Shown one piece after another: positions 34,967-43,373 of a stretch of 64,000 nt of DNA (its first letter is position 1; each line of letters begins with the position of its first letter). This DNA comes from Sphingomonas sp. LC-1 (GTDB lineage: Bacteria > Pseudomonadota > Alphaproteobacteria > Sphingomonadales > Sphingomonadaceae): assembly GCF_025371035.1 (NCBI RefSeq), contig NZ_JANZXB010000006.1, positions 166,252 to 230,251 on the forward strand. Reading direction: 5' to 3'. The notes below the pieces were generated by a model that was not told where the DNA came from, did not search any database, and saw only the letters and a program-made list of their open reading frames with translations. A program made the position numbers and the translations under genes.

Positions 34967-35178
34967 ACGCCGCGTTAAAGGCGCGGATCGCAAAAATGGA
35001 GAGCCGTACGCGGCGCATGCCTAATTCTTTGGATTTGAGCATGTTGACGGGTCACGAGCTTGAAACGTTGACATCTCTCCCACACGACCCGACCGCTCTA
35101 ACCGCACTCATCGAGTCTCCAGAATTTGACTGGATGCCGCTCGCTCGCATCTTCGATCGCCTAGGGTGGAGAAGCTGA
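34963..35178 (+). CDS. Small phage protein 4 of 4 with RLxxLE start motif
   Basis: The 71-residue protein opens MNAALKARIAKMESRTRRMP, then LDLSMLTGHELETLTSL and ends FDRLGWRS. It is the last of the tandem set; about 140 bases without a gene follow. Confidence 0.55.
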   Translation: MNAALKARIAKMESRTRRMPNSLDLSMLTGHELETLTSLPHDPTALTALIESPEFDWMPLARIFDRLGWRS

Positions 35179-35320
35179 CATAGGGCACTTAGCGTATAGT
35201 GCTCGCCTCCATCGGAGTGTGGCGAAACCTCGTTATCCCCGCCCCTTACCTAGCATTTCACATTATTCGGTGGCGTTGGCGGCGGTAGAGTGCATCCAGC
35301 CCCACCCCTAGCCGCCCTGC

Positions 35321-35659
35321 ATGACGGACGAACAGGCCGCCCGAATTGCAGCATTGAAGCCGGGTAAGGATTACCGACACGGCACCCGGCGTCCCTATCG
35401 CCCCTGCCCTCCCAATTTTCGCGAATATTTCCTGAAGATGGGCTGGGACGGTATCGATGAGCATTTTCACGCCAATTGGCCATGCATCGCTCGGTGGGTG
35501 CGAGAATGCGGGGACGACGAACTTCGTGAGGCACGCGCCGCTGAATCCGGACACGCATTGCCGACAATTCGACGGAGATCTGCGCTGCCGAGTTATGCAG
35601 AAGCTGTTGAGGCGATCATGGCGGCGGCGGTTACAAAACCGAGCGATAATTTGGCGTGA
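35321..35659 (+). CDS. Hypothetical protein, first of a duplicated pair
   Basis: The 112-residue protein contains FREYFLKMGWDGIDEHF then WPCIARWVRECGDDELREAR. The same pattern recurs in the next gene, so this is a paralogous pair. The shape (helix, turn, W-x3-RWV-x-E) suggests a small DNA-binding fold. It stands behind a 140-base gap that may hold a promoter. Confidence 0.6.
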   Translation: MTDEQAARIAALKPGKDYRHGTRRPYRPCPPNFREYFLKMGWDGIDEHFHANWPCIARWVRECGDDELREARAAESGHALPTIRRRSALPSYAEAVEAIMAAAVTKPSDNLA

Positions 35660-35735
35660 TGCCGCTGCGTTCGATCGCAATGAGAAAGAGGTAACGGCGG
35701 TAAGCGCTTCCGCTTCTGTGCCTATTCAATTGGGT

Positions 35736-36074
35736 ATGGAAACCCAAACACCCCCAAAAATGCCGAAGGATGGGAAAGCTGGTGCCCCGTTGAGGGCGCG
35801 GCCGACCGACTTCCGAGATCAATTCATTCGCCTTGGGTGGGACGTCGTCGACCACTACGCCACGAGCTGGAAAGTCGTCTCGCGCTGGGTTGATGAGGAA
35901 GGCCGCGAGGATCTTCAGGCAGACCGCAAGGCATATCGACAAATGCAGCATCTTCAGCAGCGATTCCAGGCGATCGCAGAAGGCCGATCCGTGATCATCG
36001 TGAAGGACTTTGCCGACACCGTAGCCAATGCCGTGGCACGATCGGCACGCAATCATGGGGCGTTACGCGCATGA
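35736..36074 (+). CDS. Hypothetical protein, second of a duplicated pair
   Basis: The 112-residue protein reads DFRDQFIRLGWDVVDHYATS then WKVVSRWVDEEGREDLQADR, closely parallel to the previous gene. It ends with a helical tail (FADTVANAVARSARNHG). I chose ATG 35736, because the longer open frame upstream overlaps the first copy in another frame and has no matching content. Its stop overlaps the tail chaperone start by four bases. Confidence 0.6.
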   Translation: METQTPPKMPKDGKAGAPLRARPTDFRDQFIRLGWDVVDHYATSWKVVSRWVDEEGREDLQADRKAYRQMQHLQQRFQAIAEGRSVIIVKDFADTVANAVARSARNHGALRA

Positions 36075-36613
36075 CGGCTCCGTTCGCACAGACCAGCCCG
36101 GCGGTCGCGCAGATCTGCGCCTATTATAATGAGATCCGCAGTCGCCCGAGGCGTGTGACGTGGATCGAAGTACCGTTCGCTGACGGCATATATCGTTTCA
36201 CCTTGCGCCTACCCCAGATCGAAGAGCTCGAACGGACGCTCGGTTATATTGGCCGCGACGGTGCCCGCATTCCAATGGGCATTGGGGCAATTTTTGCCCG
36301 GCTGGCAAAAGGCCGAGCGTTCCTCAGCAACGGTGAGCCGGACTGGTCGTCGCTGGGCGAGGCAGAAGCCTTGGCGAGTGAGATCGCCATTCGCGACAGC
36401 ATCGAGGTCATTCGCTTGGCGTTGATCGGCGGCAACCGTGCCATCGTCAACGGGATTGAGTCAGGCGTCCCCCCCCAGCGCGCCCTCCAACTAATCGACG
36501 CCTATATCGTGGGGCAACCGGTCGAAGACGCGTGGCATTATGCGTTCGCGATCGTCGGCGCATTGATCTTCGGCGTTGAACCGCCGTCCGAGCCGATCAA
36601 GGACGAAGGCTGA
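36071..36613 (+). CDS. Phage tail assembly chaperone-like protein
   Basis: The 180-residue protein contains YRFTLRLPQIEELERTLGYI then GRDGARIPMGIGAIFARLAK and a helical second half ending in FAIVGALIFGVEPP. Recognition of a tail-tube-like substrate segment LPQIEELE and its position upstream of the tape measure fit the gene-transfer-agent type tail chaperones (Phage_TAC_11). Such chaperones hold the tape measure during tail assembly. No -1 frameshift product is evident. Confidence 0.65.
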   Translation: MTAPFAQTSPAVAQICAYYNEIRSRPRRVTWIEVPFADGIYRFTLRLPQIEELERTLGYIGRDGARIPMGIGAIFARLAKGRAFLSNGEPDWSSLGEAEALASEIAIRDSIEVIRLALIGGNRAIVNGIESGVPPQRALQLIDAYIVGQPVEDAWHYAFAIVGALIFGVEPPSEPIKDEG

Positions 36614-37005
36614 TGGGCCGGGGCGGTCTCCGCCGGCTGATTACCCGTCTAGAACAGGACATTGCGCCTGCCGTCACCCAGGGTGCCCGGATCATCGAAG
36701 ATCAGGCGAAGGGTTTGATCATGCAAGGCTCGAGCAGCTTCATGCGTCACGTCGTTAGCCGCCCGGGCGAGCCCCCCAACAATGACCTAGGCGATCTGAT
36801 CCGAGGCATCGACCACGTCGAGCTCGAGCCATTGCACGCCTTGGTGGTATCAACTGCTGGGCATGCGGCGCCATTGGAATTCGGCACCAGCAAGATGGCC
36901 GCTCGTCCCTACATGGCTCCTGCTGCCGACATGCGGCGGAAAGAGGTTGCCAACCTTGTCGCGCGGGCTGCCTCTATCGCGATCAGAAAGAGTGGGAATA
37001 GCTGA
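36613..37005 (+). CDS. HK97 gp10-like head-tail protein
   Basis: The 130-residue protein contains ARIIEDQAKGLIMQGSSSFM, VSTAGHAAPLEFGTSKMAAR and PYMAPAADMRRKEV. The block HAAPLEFGTSKMAARPYMAP is typical of the HK97-gp10 family of neck or tail-completion proteins. In lambdoid maps this gene precedes the tail tube and chaperone; here it follows the chaperone and no tail tube gene is present. One-base overlaps on both sides. Confidence 0.75.
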   Translation: MGRGGLRRLITRLEQDIAPAVTQGARIIEDQAKGLIMQGSSSFMRHVVSRPGEPPNNDLGDLIRGIDHVELEPLHALVVSTAGHAAPLEFGTSKMAARPYMAPAADMRRKEVANLVARAASIAIRKSGNS

Positions 37006-39482
37006 TGACCGTCACCGCAGAAACGGTCGCGATCGAAGTGATCGCACGCCTTGATAAGGCGAAAAGCGGCATCGCCGATCTCGACCGGACATTCGAGACG
37101 TCGACCGGGCGAATGCAACAGGCCGCCAAAACGCTCGACGCCAACCTCGACCGAGTGGCTCAAAACAGCGCCACCAGCTTTACGCGCGTTGGATCGGCGT
37201 CGAAGAAGGCGGCTGATGAAGTTGATCGTTCCTCCGGTCGGATTGCCAACGCCCAGCGTAATCTTGGTCGACAGATCAGCGATGTCACGACGCAGCTCGC
37301 TGGCGGCCAGAACCCGGGCCTGATCTTTGCTCAGCAGGCACCGCAGATTGCCGATGCGCTGGCCGATACCGGTGGGCGTGCAGCCAAATTAGCTTCGTTC
37401 TTTGCCGGACCATGGGGCGCAGCTATTCTTGGCGCCGGGTCGATACTGGCCACCGTCCTCGTGCCCCGCCTTTTTGAAGGTTCGGATGCGGCGGACACCA
37501 TGTCCAAATCGCAGATCGACCTTGCCCGGTTTGTCGACGCGACGACTGGTGCCATCAACCGCCAGACCACAGCCGTACAACGGCTGGCCGCTGCCCAAGC
37601 CCGTCAGAACGATGTCGAGGCCGGAACTCGCACATACGTAACGGCCCGCAGCCGGGCAATCGGTGCGGCCAAGGACGCGGCGGGCGTTCGGGAACCAGTA
37701 TTCACCGCTGGCTTCCGCCAGCCCGACGCGGTCATCACCGATCCTGTGAAAAAGCAGTTGCGGGATCTGGCTGCCGAAGCTGCGAAGGGTACGCTGCCGA
37801 TCAACGACTTCGCGCTGGCTGTTAGAAATGCCGTCGGGGACCGGCCTGAGTATCGGTCGTTGGTAAAGACGATCACCGCCCAAGCCGCAGCCGCCGTCGA
37901 TGCTGCCCAGGGCGTCCAAAAGCTAAAGGCCGAGCAGGCTGTGCTGACCGGCACCGCCACCGCGCAGCAAAAGGCGTTGCTCGGGATCGGTGCGGCAACG
38001 ACGAGCCTTGTTGAAAAACAGGTGGCGTTGCAGACATCAACAACGGCTTTGGAGAAGGCACGCGCCCGCCTCGTGCTGGTCGAAGAGAAGGGGCGCGGCA
38101 TTCAGGCCGGGGACGCGAAAGCCCTCAATCAGTACCGCTCCGAACTGACCAGCGCCCATAATGCCGTCAACTTAGCCGAGGCGGCGGAACGGGCAGCGGC
38201 CCAATCCAAGCGGGATCATGCCAAGGCCACCCGCGATGCAGCCAAAGCCGTGCGAGAGCAGGCTCGCGAAAATCGGATTGCGGCCCGTGCCGAACGCGAA
38301 TTGCTGGCACTTCGATCGGACCGGGCATCGTCGTTGGCCGATCTTACGTCCGATCCACGCCAGCAGGACGATTTTGCCCGTCAGCGCATCAGGCTGGATC
38401 AGGCTGGCCGGATTAGCGATCTCGACGAGCGCCAATCGCGTGGGGATCTTGATGCAGCGGAGTATGCCGAGCGCAAGAAGGTAGTCGACGAGATTACCGC
38501 TAATCGCTTGCTGCTCGTGGACCGCAATGCCTCGATCAGGGAGCAGAACAACGGTCTGGAACTTGATCGTCAGCGCCTCGGCAATCAGCAAGACATTCTT
38601 CGCGCTCAACAGGGCTTGGCGCGCACATCAGAAGAGCGGCGACAGCTTGAATTGAAGCTGCTGGACCTCGGCATCGAGGAGCAGCGCCTTACAGCGCAGA
38701 AGGTGTTAGACCTCGCGGCTCAAGGCAAGGCGTCCCCACAGGAGGCGGCGCTGGCCCGGGGCACCCTCGATGCTCTGCCGGACCTTCGCCGCTATGGCGC
38801 GGCCGCTATGGAGCGCAACAATCAGGGCCCCCTCGCCTCGTACCTCAACGATATTCCGCGTGCCGGGACGGAAATGAAAGAAGCCTTGGAAGGTGTAGCG
38901 GTCAACGGCGTGGAGCGCCTCAACGACAGCCTGGCGACAGCTGCATCCAGTTTCCTCAAGTTGCGTGGCGTCGCTGGGGAAGCGATCTCCGGCATCATTG
39001 CCGATCTCGCTCGCTTATATCTACGCCGCGGCATCCTGACGCTGCTCGGCCGCTTTTTGCCCGGCGCAGGTGGCGCTGCGGGCCTGTTGACGGGGGCTGC
39101 AGCAAGCGCCGTTTCACCCGATGTTAGCAGCCTTCCCCGTCTTGCGTCGGGTGGGACAATCAGGGCGGGTGGGCTTGGTGGCGTTGATCGCAACGTCCTG
39201 AGCGTCAACGGCGTCCCGAAGGCCATGATCAGCGCCCACGAAACGTTAAGTGTATTCAATCCTGCTATGATGGCCGCGCCGATCCGGTCGGCCGTGCCCA
39301 ACATCACCATCAATCAGCATTTCAATCCGGATATGCGGGGCAGCATCACCACGAAGGAATTCACCGAACGACTGGTGAACTATGCAGACGGTCGCGCTGC
39401 ACAAGCCAGAGACTCAGCGGTTGCGATCGCGGGTCAGCAGGCCCCTGAGAGGGTCGCCCGGTACCAGCGGTTCCGATCATGA
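37005..39482 (+). CDS. Phage tail length tape measure protein
   Basis: The 825-residue protein sets the length of the phage tail. Its N-terminal third is alanine-rich and helical (VAIEVIARLDKAKSGIADLD, NLGRQISDVTTQLAGGQNPG, LIFAQQAPQIADALADTGGR), typical of lambda-like tape measures. The middle is a very long charged coiled coil (about residues 380-610). The C-terminal part has a glycine/alanine hydrophobic segment (LLGRFLPGAGGAAGLLTGAA) and ISAHETLSVFNPAMM with NITINQHFNPD. It ends at a normal-looking terminus, yet no minor tail genes follow: a host-type gene on the other strand ends six bases later. Confidence 0.9.
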   Translation: MTVTAETVAIEVIARLDKAKSGIADLDRTFETSTGRMQQAAKTLDANLDRVAQNSATSFTRVGSASKKAADEVDRSSGRIANAQRNLGRQISDVTTQLAGGQNPGLIFAQQAPQIADALADTGGRAAKLASFFAGPWGAAILGAGSILATVLVPRLFEGSDAADTMSKSQIDLARFVDATTGAINRQTTAVQRLAAAQARQNDVEAGTRTYVTARSRAIGAAKDAAGVREPVFTAGFRQPDAVITDPVKKQLRDLAAEAAKGTLPINDFALAVRNAVGDRPEYRSLVKTITAQAAAAVDAAQGVQKLKAEQAVLTGTATAQQKALLGIGAATTSLVEKQVALQTSTTALEKARARLVLVEEKGRGIQAGDAKALNQYRSELTSAHNAVNLAEAAERAAAQSKRDHAKATRDAAKAVREQARENRIAARAERELLALRSDRASSLADLTSDPRQQDDFARQRIRLDQAGRISDLDERQSRGDLDAAEYAERKKVVDEITANRLLLVDRNASIREQNNGLELDRQRLGNQQDILRAQQGLARTSEERRQLELKLLDLGIEEQRLTAQKVLDLAAQGKASPQEAALARGTLDALPDLRRYGAAAMERNNQGPLASYLNDIPRAGTEMKEALEGVAVNGVERLNDSLATAASSFLKLRGVAGEAISGIIADLARLYLRRGILTLLGRFLPGAGGAAGLLTGAAASAVSPDVSSLPRLASGGTIRAGGLGGVDRNVLSVNGVPKAMISAHETLSVFNPAMMAAPIRSAVPNITINQHFNPDMRGSITTKEFTERLVNYADGRAAQARDSAVAIAGQQAPERVARYQRFRS

Positions 39483-39487
39483 TTCCG

Positions 39488-39970
39488 CTAGCCCGCAAAG
39501 GGGTCATCAACCAACTTATTTGCGGCCTTGCCGTTGCAGCGAGCTATGGCGAGCATGGCGGCATTTGAACCCGCCAAGCTGTATCGTCCAACAAGTTGCC
39601 CGCCCCGTCGGAAGGCCACCGACCGAGCAGCCATGGCCATCGCTATGGTTTGAACGCCGTCGGTTTCGATCAGGATGCCGCCTGCGGTATCGGTTTTCAT
39701 GCCGAATGCCTTAAACGTAAGCGGATCGCCCGAGTCGAATTGGACGGTCACCTCATAGGTCTTGTTCTTGTCGATCGACTGCCACCGATCGTTCCACAGG
39801 GTGATCGAGCTGTCCTTTTGCTCGTGATCCAGTGACAGCCCCACTGTGGTGCCGTCCTCGAAAACTTTGTCCGCCGAGCATGTAGATTCGTCGCCATATA
39901 TCTCCCAGCCACGAACGGTATGATCGGACTGGTAAGATGCGAATAGGGCGAACGCTAATTTAAGCGTCAT
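39488..39970 (-). CDS. Hypothetical protein, possibly exported
   Basis: The 160-residue protein opens with a weak hydrophobic N-terminus (MTLKLAFALFASYQSD) that may be a short signal peptide. The body is beta-rich (GWEIYGDESTCSADKVFEDG, ITLWNDRWQSIDKNKTYEVT) and has two cysteines. Not recognised. It is convergent with the tape measure gene with only five bases between stops, which marks the right edge of recognisable phage genes. Confidence 0.6.
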   Translation of the reverse strand: MTLKLAFALFASYQSDHTVRGWEIYGDESTCSADKVFEDGTTVGLSLDHEQKDSSITLWNDRWQSIDKNKTYEVTVQFDSGDPLTFKAFGMKTDTAGGILIETDGVQTIAMAMAARSVAFRRGGQLVGRYSLAGSNAAMLAIARCNGKAANKLVDDPFAG

Positions 39971-40173
39971 ATTGAGGACCCCTAGTCCAAGCAGGGTAAC
40001 TTGGCGCTTAGCAGAGTATCACATGCCCTCGACCTCTTGCCCAGCCAAGAACCGAAGGCGCACATTGTGCCGGGTTCACCGATGCTCCGTTTTAGGCACG
40101 GGTTGCTAGCGCCTCGAATGGATGACGATAAAAGAACACCGAGCAATAATCGGTCAAACCGCTTCCGTGCCGC

Positions 40174-40443
40174 CTAGCGATCGATCTGGTTGGGCGACAG
40201 CGGGGCCGCGGGATCAGAGATAGGCTGATCGGGATTTTGGTGCGGCTCATATGCGATCACCCATTGCGGATAGCCTTCTGGGGACATGGTGATGTCGGCA
40301 TGCCCAACGGGGTCGCTGCCGGTCTCGACCCACCCTGCCCCGTGGCAATAGTCGCAGATTGCCCGTTTGCACCGGAAGCTGACCAGATCGATCTCGGTGT
40401 TCCATTGCCCGTATCCCCGACAGATCGGACATTTCGCATCCAA
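40174..40443 (-). CDS. Small zinc-ribbon-like protein
   Basis: The 89-residue protein opens MDAKCPICRGYGQWNTEID and later has CKRAICDYCHGAGWVETG. Two CxxC-x-G-x-G motifs like those in the DnaJ zinc finger are visible, so it likely binds one zinc ion. The C-terminal half is polar and proline-rich. Function unknown; perhaps a small regulator or chaperone-like protein. Confidence 0.6.
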   Translation of the reverse strand: MDAKCPICRGYGQWNTEIDLVSFRCKRAICDYCHGAGWVETGSDPVGHADITMSPEGYPQWVIAYEPHQNPDQPISDPAAPLSPNQIDR

Positions 40444-40641
40444 GGTCCCGTTTCGCGGCTGAAGCGGGATGATGTCAAAAGCGTGGGGGCTGTTTGGTCC
40501 GTCGCAATAGACGACGTTGCTGGCATGGGCGATCGGTCTTCTCCTCGGCTCTGGCTAACGATTCATCCGAGACGGGGTTTCCGCCATCGGCAACGGTAGA
40601 CGGATGGTCTTGGGCGATCGCAGCATGTCTGCTCGTGGTGG

Positions 40642-40896
40642 TTAGCTGCCGTTGTGCCAGCGGCTGATGATCGCGTTGATCGCGGCGCGGCTACCAAAGC
40701 CAACAACGGCGGCAACCGCCAGTGCGGCGGCGACAAGCAGCCAATCAAGATCGTGGCGGCAGGGCGCTTCGGGAACGCAGTCACCCAGCGCGCTCAATAG
40801 AATCACGCACCCAAGCAGTGGCAAACCAACCAGCGCCGCTATCCCGCAACCCCATTTGCCTCCCGGTGTGCCACCGGAGCGATAACCGTCAGCCAT
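40642..40896 (-). CDS. Small membrane protein (84 aa)
   Basis: The protein has two hydrophobic helices, GIAALVGLPLLGCVILLSAL and DWLLVAAALAVAAVVGFGSR, separated by a loop with two cysteines (CVPEAPC). A glycine-rich N-terminus precedes them. No family is known to me. Confidence 0.55.
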   Translation of the reverse strand: MADGYRSGGTPGGKWGCGIAALVGLPLLGCVILLSALGDCVPEAPCRHDLDWLLVAAALAVAAVVGFGSRAAINAIISRWHNGS

Positions 40897-40922
40897 CCGT
40901 ATAGACTAGCAATGATGGGTTT

Positions 40923-40950
40923 GTCCGCAACTGGGCGACTGCGGAACAAC
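40923..40950 (+). repeat. REP-like repeat, copy A
   Basis: The copy reads GTCCGCAACTGGGCGACTGC followed by GGAACAAC, with a CCGCA/TGCGG stem. It lies between two minus-strand genes and shares the CAAYTGGGCG core with three further copies nearby. Confidence 0.55.
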
Positions 40951-40962
40951 CGCCTTTGATAG

Positions 40963-41457
40963 TCAGTGCTTGGAGCTCAACGGACCGTTCCGCCGGCGGC
41001 ACTCGGTTATCAATCGGCCCAACAATGGGCTTGGTGGCACATGCATCCTCCACTTCTCACCCACACTGAAAATGATTGTATGCGGTGAGTGTATTAAGAG
41101 ATCAGCGACGGCGTCGTCGTCAACCAAGAGGCCGCCCATATGTCTGCTACGATCGATAGGGAAGCGCCATGCGCGACTGTCGACAATGAGTAAAAATGTG
41201 TCAGAGGGCGGAAGGCGTCCTTCGTAGCTTAATATAAGCATGGGTTTCCGGTCACACAAAGCGAGGAAGTAACTGCTCGAATTGCGGCCAAAGCGATAGA
41301 TTGCCGCCCCACGATCCTGGCCAGCGTCAAATCTATAATGCCAGCCAGCCTGTGACCACTCACGCTGTGCCGGATGCGCCGGGTGGCGAATATGGGAGCA
41401 CGTTACTGCGGCGATTCCTATCGCGACTATCAGGACAATTTGCGACAGCCGCGTCAT
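40963..41457 (-). CDS. Hypothetical exported protein (164 aa)
   Basis: The protein has a hydrophobic start, MTRLSQIVLIVAIGIAAVTC, then a mature domain (WSQAGWHYRFDAGQDRGAAI, YFLALCDRKPMLILSYEGR). The cysteine after AVT could be a lipoprotein site, but the box is not canonical. An ATG six codons upstream is possible. It has an aspartate run VDDDAVADLLIHS in the second half. Function unknown. Confidence 0.6.
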   Translation of the reverse strand: MTRLSQIVLIVAIGIAAVTCSHIRHPAHPAQREWSQAGWHYRFDAGQDRGAAIYRFGRNSSSYFLALCDRKPMLILSYEGRLPPSDTFLLIVDSRAWRFPIDRSRHMGGLLVDDDAVADLLIHSPHTIIFSVGEKWRMHVPPSPLLGRLITECRRRNGPLSSKH

Positions 41458-41480
41458 CGGGCCAAGGTGCACCAATCAAC

Positions 41481-41512
41481 GAATGTCTTCAATTGGGCGA
41501 TTACCGCCAGTC
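41481..41512 (+). repeat. REP-like repeat, copy B
   Basis: A diverged copy with the core CTTCAATTGGGCG in the region just upstream of the preceding minus-strand gene. Confidence 0.5.
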
Positions 41513-41588
41513 TGCTCCCGGTGCTGCAAACGCCCGTACTGATGGCTAAAACTGGGAAGAAAACAGCACCTCAAGAAGTTGGCGGTGC

Positions 41589-42779
41589 CTACCGAAGCCG
41601 CTCAGAATAGCCCTTAAGTTGAAGAGCCTTACGCGGAGACAACGCCCGTCCTACAGTCGCGATCATCGCGTCGCCCTCTTTCAAGCGGCCTTGCAAGAAA
41701 AGACACCGAGCCTGTTCAACCAGAGCGCGTTCGCGAACAGGCAAGTTACCATAAGGATCGAAAAACGAGTCTACTCGCGAGCCATCCTCCACACCTGTCC
41801 AGCCAAAGCGGACTTCTGCTGGCGTCTGCGCCGCCAACTTGCGGTAGCGCTGCGTTGCCTCGGCAAGCGTGATCCTTCCTGCGAGCAGTTCGAAGCGGGT
41901 GCGTAACAACGAGCTTGCCGGCCCAGGCGCGTCGGCTTCAAGGCGATCGAGAACCGAGCCGAGCCATGCCACATTGATGTTGCCCGTTTCAGCCTGCATT
42001 CCCAAGATATTAAAAGCCGCGATCGCCGCCAAATGCGTTAACGTCGTTGCCGCATTCACTTCAGCTACTGTCGGTCGAGGGTTTTCCGAAGCGCGCACCA
42101 GCTCGATCGTCGGGTCCAGCGAAAGGATCGCCTCAAGATCGGGCTTATGGAAATAGCCGATCACGACCAGCACGGTCTTGCCCGGCCTAGCCGCAGCAGC
42201 GGCACGGATCCGCTGTGCCTGCATGAAAGTGCGATAGAGGTATAGCCTACGGGGCAGATCCTGATCTGCGCGAGGCGACGGTTTGGCGGCCCAGACAGTG
42301 ACCTTTGACGTCTCCGTGGCGTCTTCGGCCGCGAAAAAGTCTCGTTTCAATGCACTCGGATCTGGGAAGGTAAGGAATCCCTGAAAACCGGATGCTCGGC
42401 GCACCTCCAAAGGTGTATCCAGATCAAGGCCGAAGCCGAGAATCTGATCCTCGACCGGTGGCATCCAGTCGATGGGACACAGCGCCGTGTGAGATGTCTC
42501 GGCATAGGGGAGGATAATGCCCTGAACCTCGTAGGTATACTCGTAATAGCTACCACGCGCTGCTTGCTCTGGCGGTCGCTCAATACAGATCGCATCGGGC
42601 CGGGTCTGCTGCAGGTAAGCGGCGAGAAAACCAGGCTGGTCCGATTGAGAGACGAGTTGCGCCCCATGATCTACCCCAAGAATAATCACACGGGTTCGAC
42701 GGGCTTGTTCGGCAGGCGCGGGCTGCGAGACCAAACCTGTCAGCAGCAGAAGACACAAAGCCACAAACCGCATGAACAT
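41589..42779 (-). CDS. Exported TraB/GumN-like protein
   Basis: The 396-residue protein has a signal peptide (MRFVALCLLLLTGLVSQPAP). The mature part starts TRVIILGVDHGAQLVSQSDQ and has RPDAICIERPPEQAARG, matching the opening of TraB/PrgY/GumN-type proteins (strand, G-x-x-H, then PD-x-[IV]-x-[IV]-E-R). A later block VLVVIGYFHKPDLEAIL corresponds to the second histidine strand. Family members are proposed metal-dependent hydrolases, but this is unproven. The C-terminal third is helical and repeat-like. I chose the ATG at 42779; sequence upstream is repeat DNA. Confidence 0.5.
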   Translation of the reverse strand: MFMRFVALCLLLLTGLVSQPAPAEQARRTRVIILGVDHGAQLVSQSDQPGFLAAYLQQTRPDAICIERPPEQAARGSYYEYTYEVQGIILPYAETSHTALCPIDWMPPVEDQILGFGLDLDTPLEVRRASGFQGFLTFPDPSALKRDFFAAEDATETSKVTVWAAKPSPRADQDLPRRLYLYRTFMQAQRIRAAAAARPGKTVLVVIGYFHKPDLEAILSLDPTIELVRASENPRPTVAEVNAATTLTHLAAIAAFNILGMQAETGNINVAWLGSVLDRLEADAPGPASSLLRTRFELLAGRITLAEATQRYRKLAAQTPAEVRFGWTGVEDGSRVDSFFDPYGNLPVRERALVEQARCLFLQGRLKEGDAMIATVGRALSPRKALQLKGYSERLR

Positions 42780-42994
42780 CGACCCTGATAGTGCTGGAGC
42801 GGCCCAGCGGACCGGCGGCTTGTCACCCGCCAATGCGAGTCGGACCCGTGTCGGGGTGTACGGTCGCGACAACGGTGGTGATACTTCTCCGCAGCGGTCA
42901 CGTTTTAGCGGCATTCTATAGGTCATCTCAGCCGCACCAAGCGACCAACGCTCACGGTACATGTCCAGAAGTGGGCAGCGCCCCAAAGGATCCA

Positions 42995-43026
42995 GAACGT
43001 CTGCAATTGGGCGATAGCGGACGTTC
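42995..43026 (+). repeat. REP-like repeat, copy C (palindromic)
   Basis: GAACGTC and GACGTTC are perfect arms around CTGCAATTGGGCGATAGCG. This is the best-formed hairpin of the family. It lies between two minus-strand genes. In sphingomonads such repeats often produce spurious reading frames containing RYRPIADV, as here. Confidence 0.7.
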
Positions 43027-43038
43027 GGGCGGGCAGAC

Positions 43039-43317
43039 TTACTGCTGCTCGCGACCGATAAACCCATATTTAACGAAGCCAACATCAGGGTGTTCAGCAA
43101 TCCAAGCAGACAAGCAGTTTGATGCGCGATCCGATCGGGTAAGTGCCAGTGTCACAGTCGCCCTATCACCGGATTGAACTATTTTTGCAGGGGCATGACA
43201 CTTCGCGATGGCTGCCTTCATCTCGCTGACCTCTGCCGCAGGGCCTTCAGCGAACGGGAAAGCTACAAGCTGTTTAGCAGGATCGGCCAACAGCAACGAC
43301 GCTATAACTAGGATCAT
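43039..43317 (-). CDS. Small exported hypothetical protein (92 aa)
   Basis: The protein has a short hydrophobic start (MILVIASLLLADPAK), then EVSEMKAAIAKCHAPAKIVQ and a second cysteine in RASNCLSAWIAEHPD. Two cysteines suggest one disulphide in the periplasm. Unknown function; similar small proteins abound in this genus. Confidence 0.55.
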   Translation of the reverse strand: MILVIASLLLADPAKQLVAFPFAEGPAAEVSEMKAAIAKCHAPAKIVQSGDRATVTLALTRSDRASNCLSAWIAEHPDVGFVKYGFIGREQQ

Positions 43318-43340
43318 CCCCCGATCATGCCCCCACTTTG

Positions 43341-43373
43341 GAATGGCTGCAATTGGGCGGAAGCTGACGCAGC
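43341..43373 (+). repeat. REP-like repeat, copy D
   Basis: GAATGGCTGCAATTGGGCGG followed by AAGCTGACGCAGC shares the CTGCAATTGGGCG core and lies upstream of a minus-strand gene, as copy C does. Confidence 0.5.
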
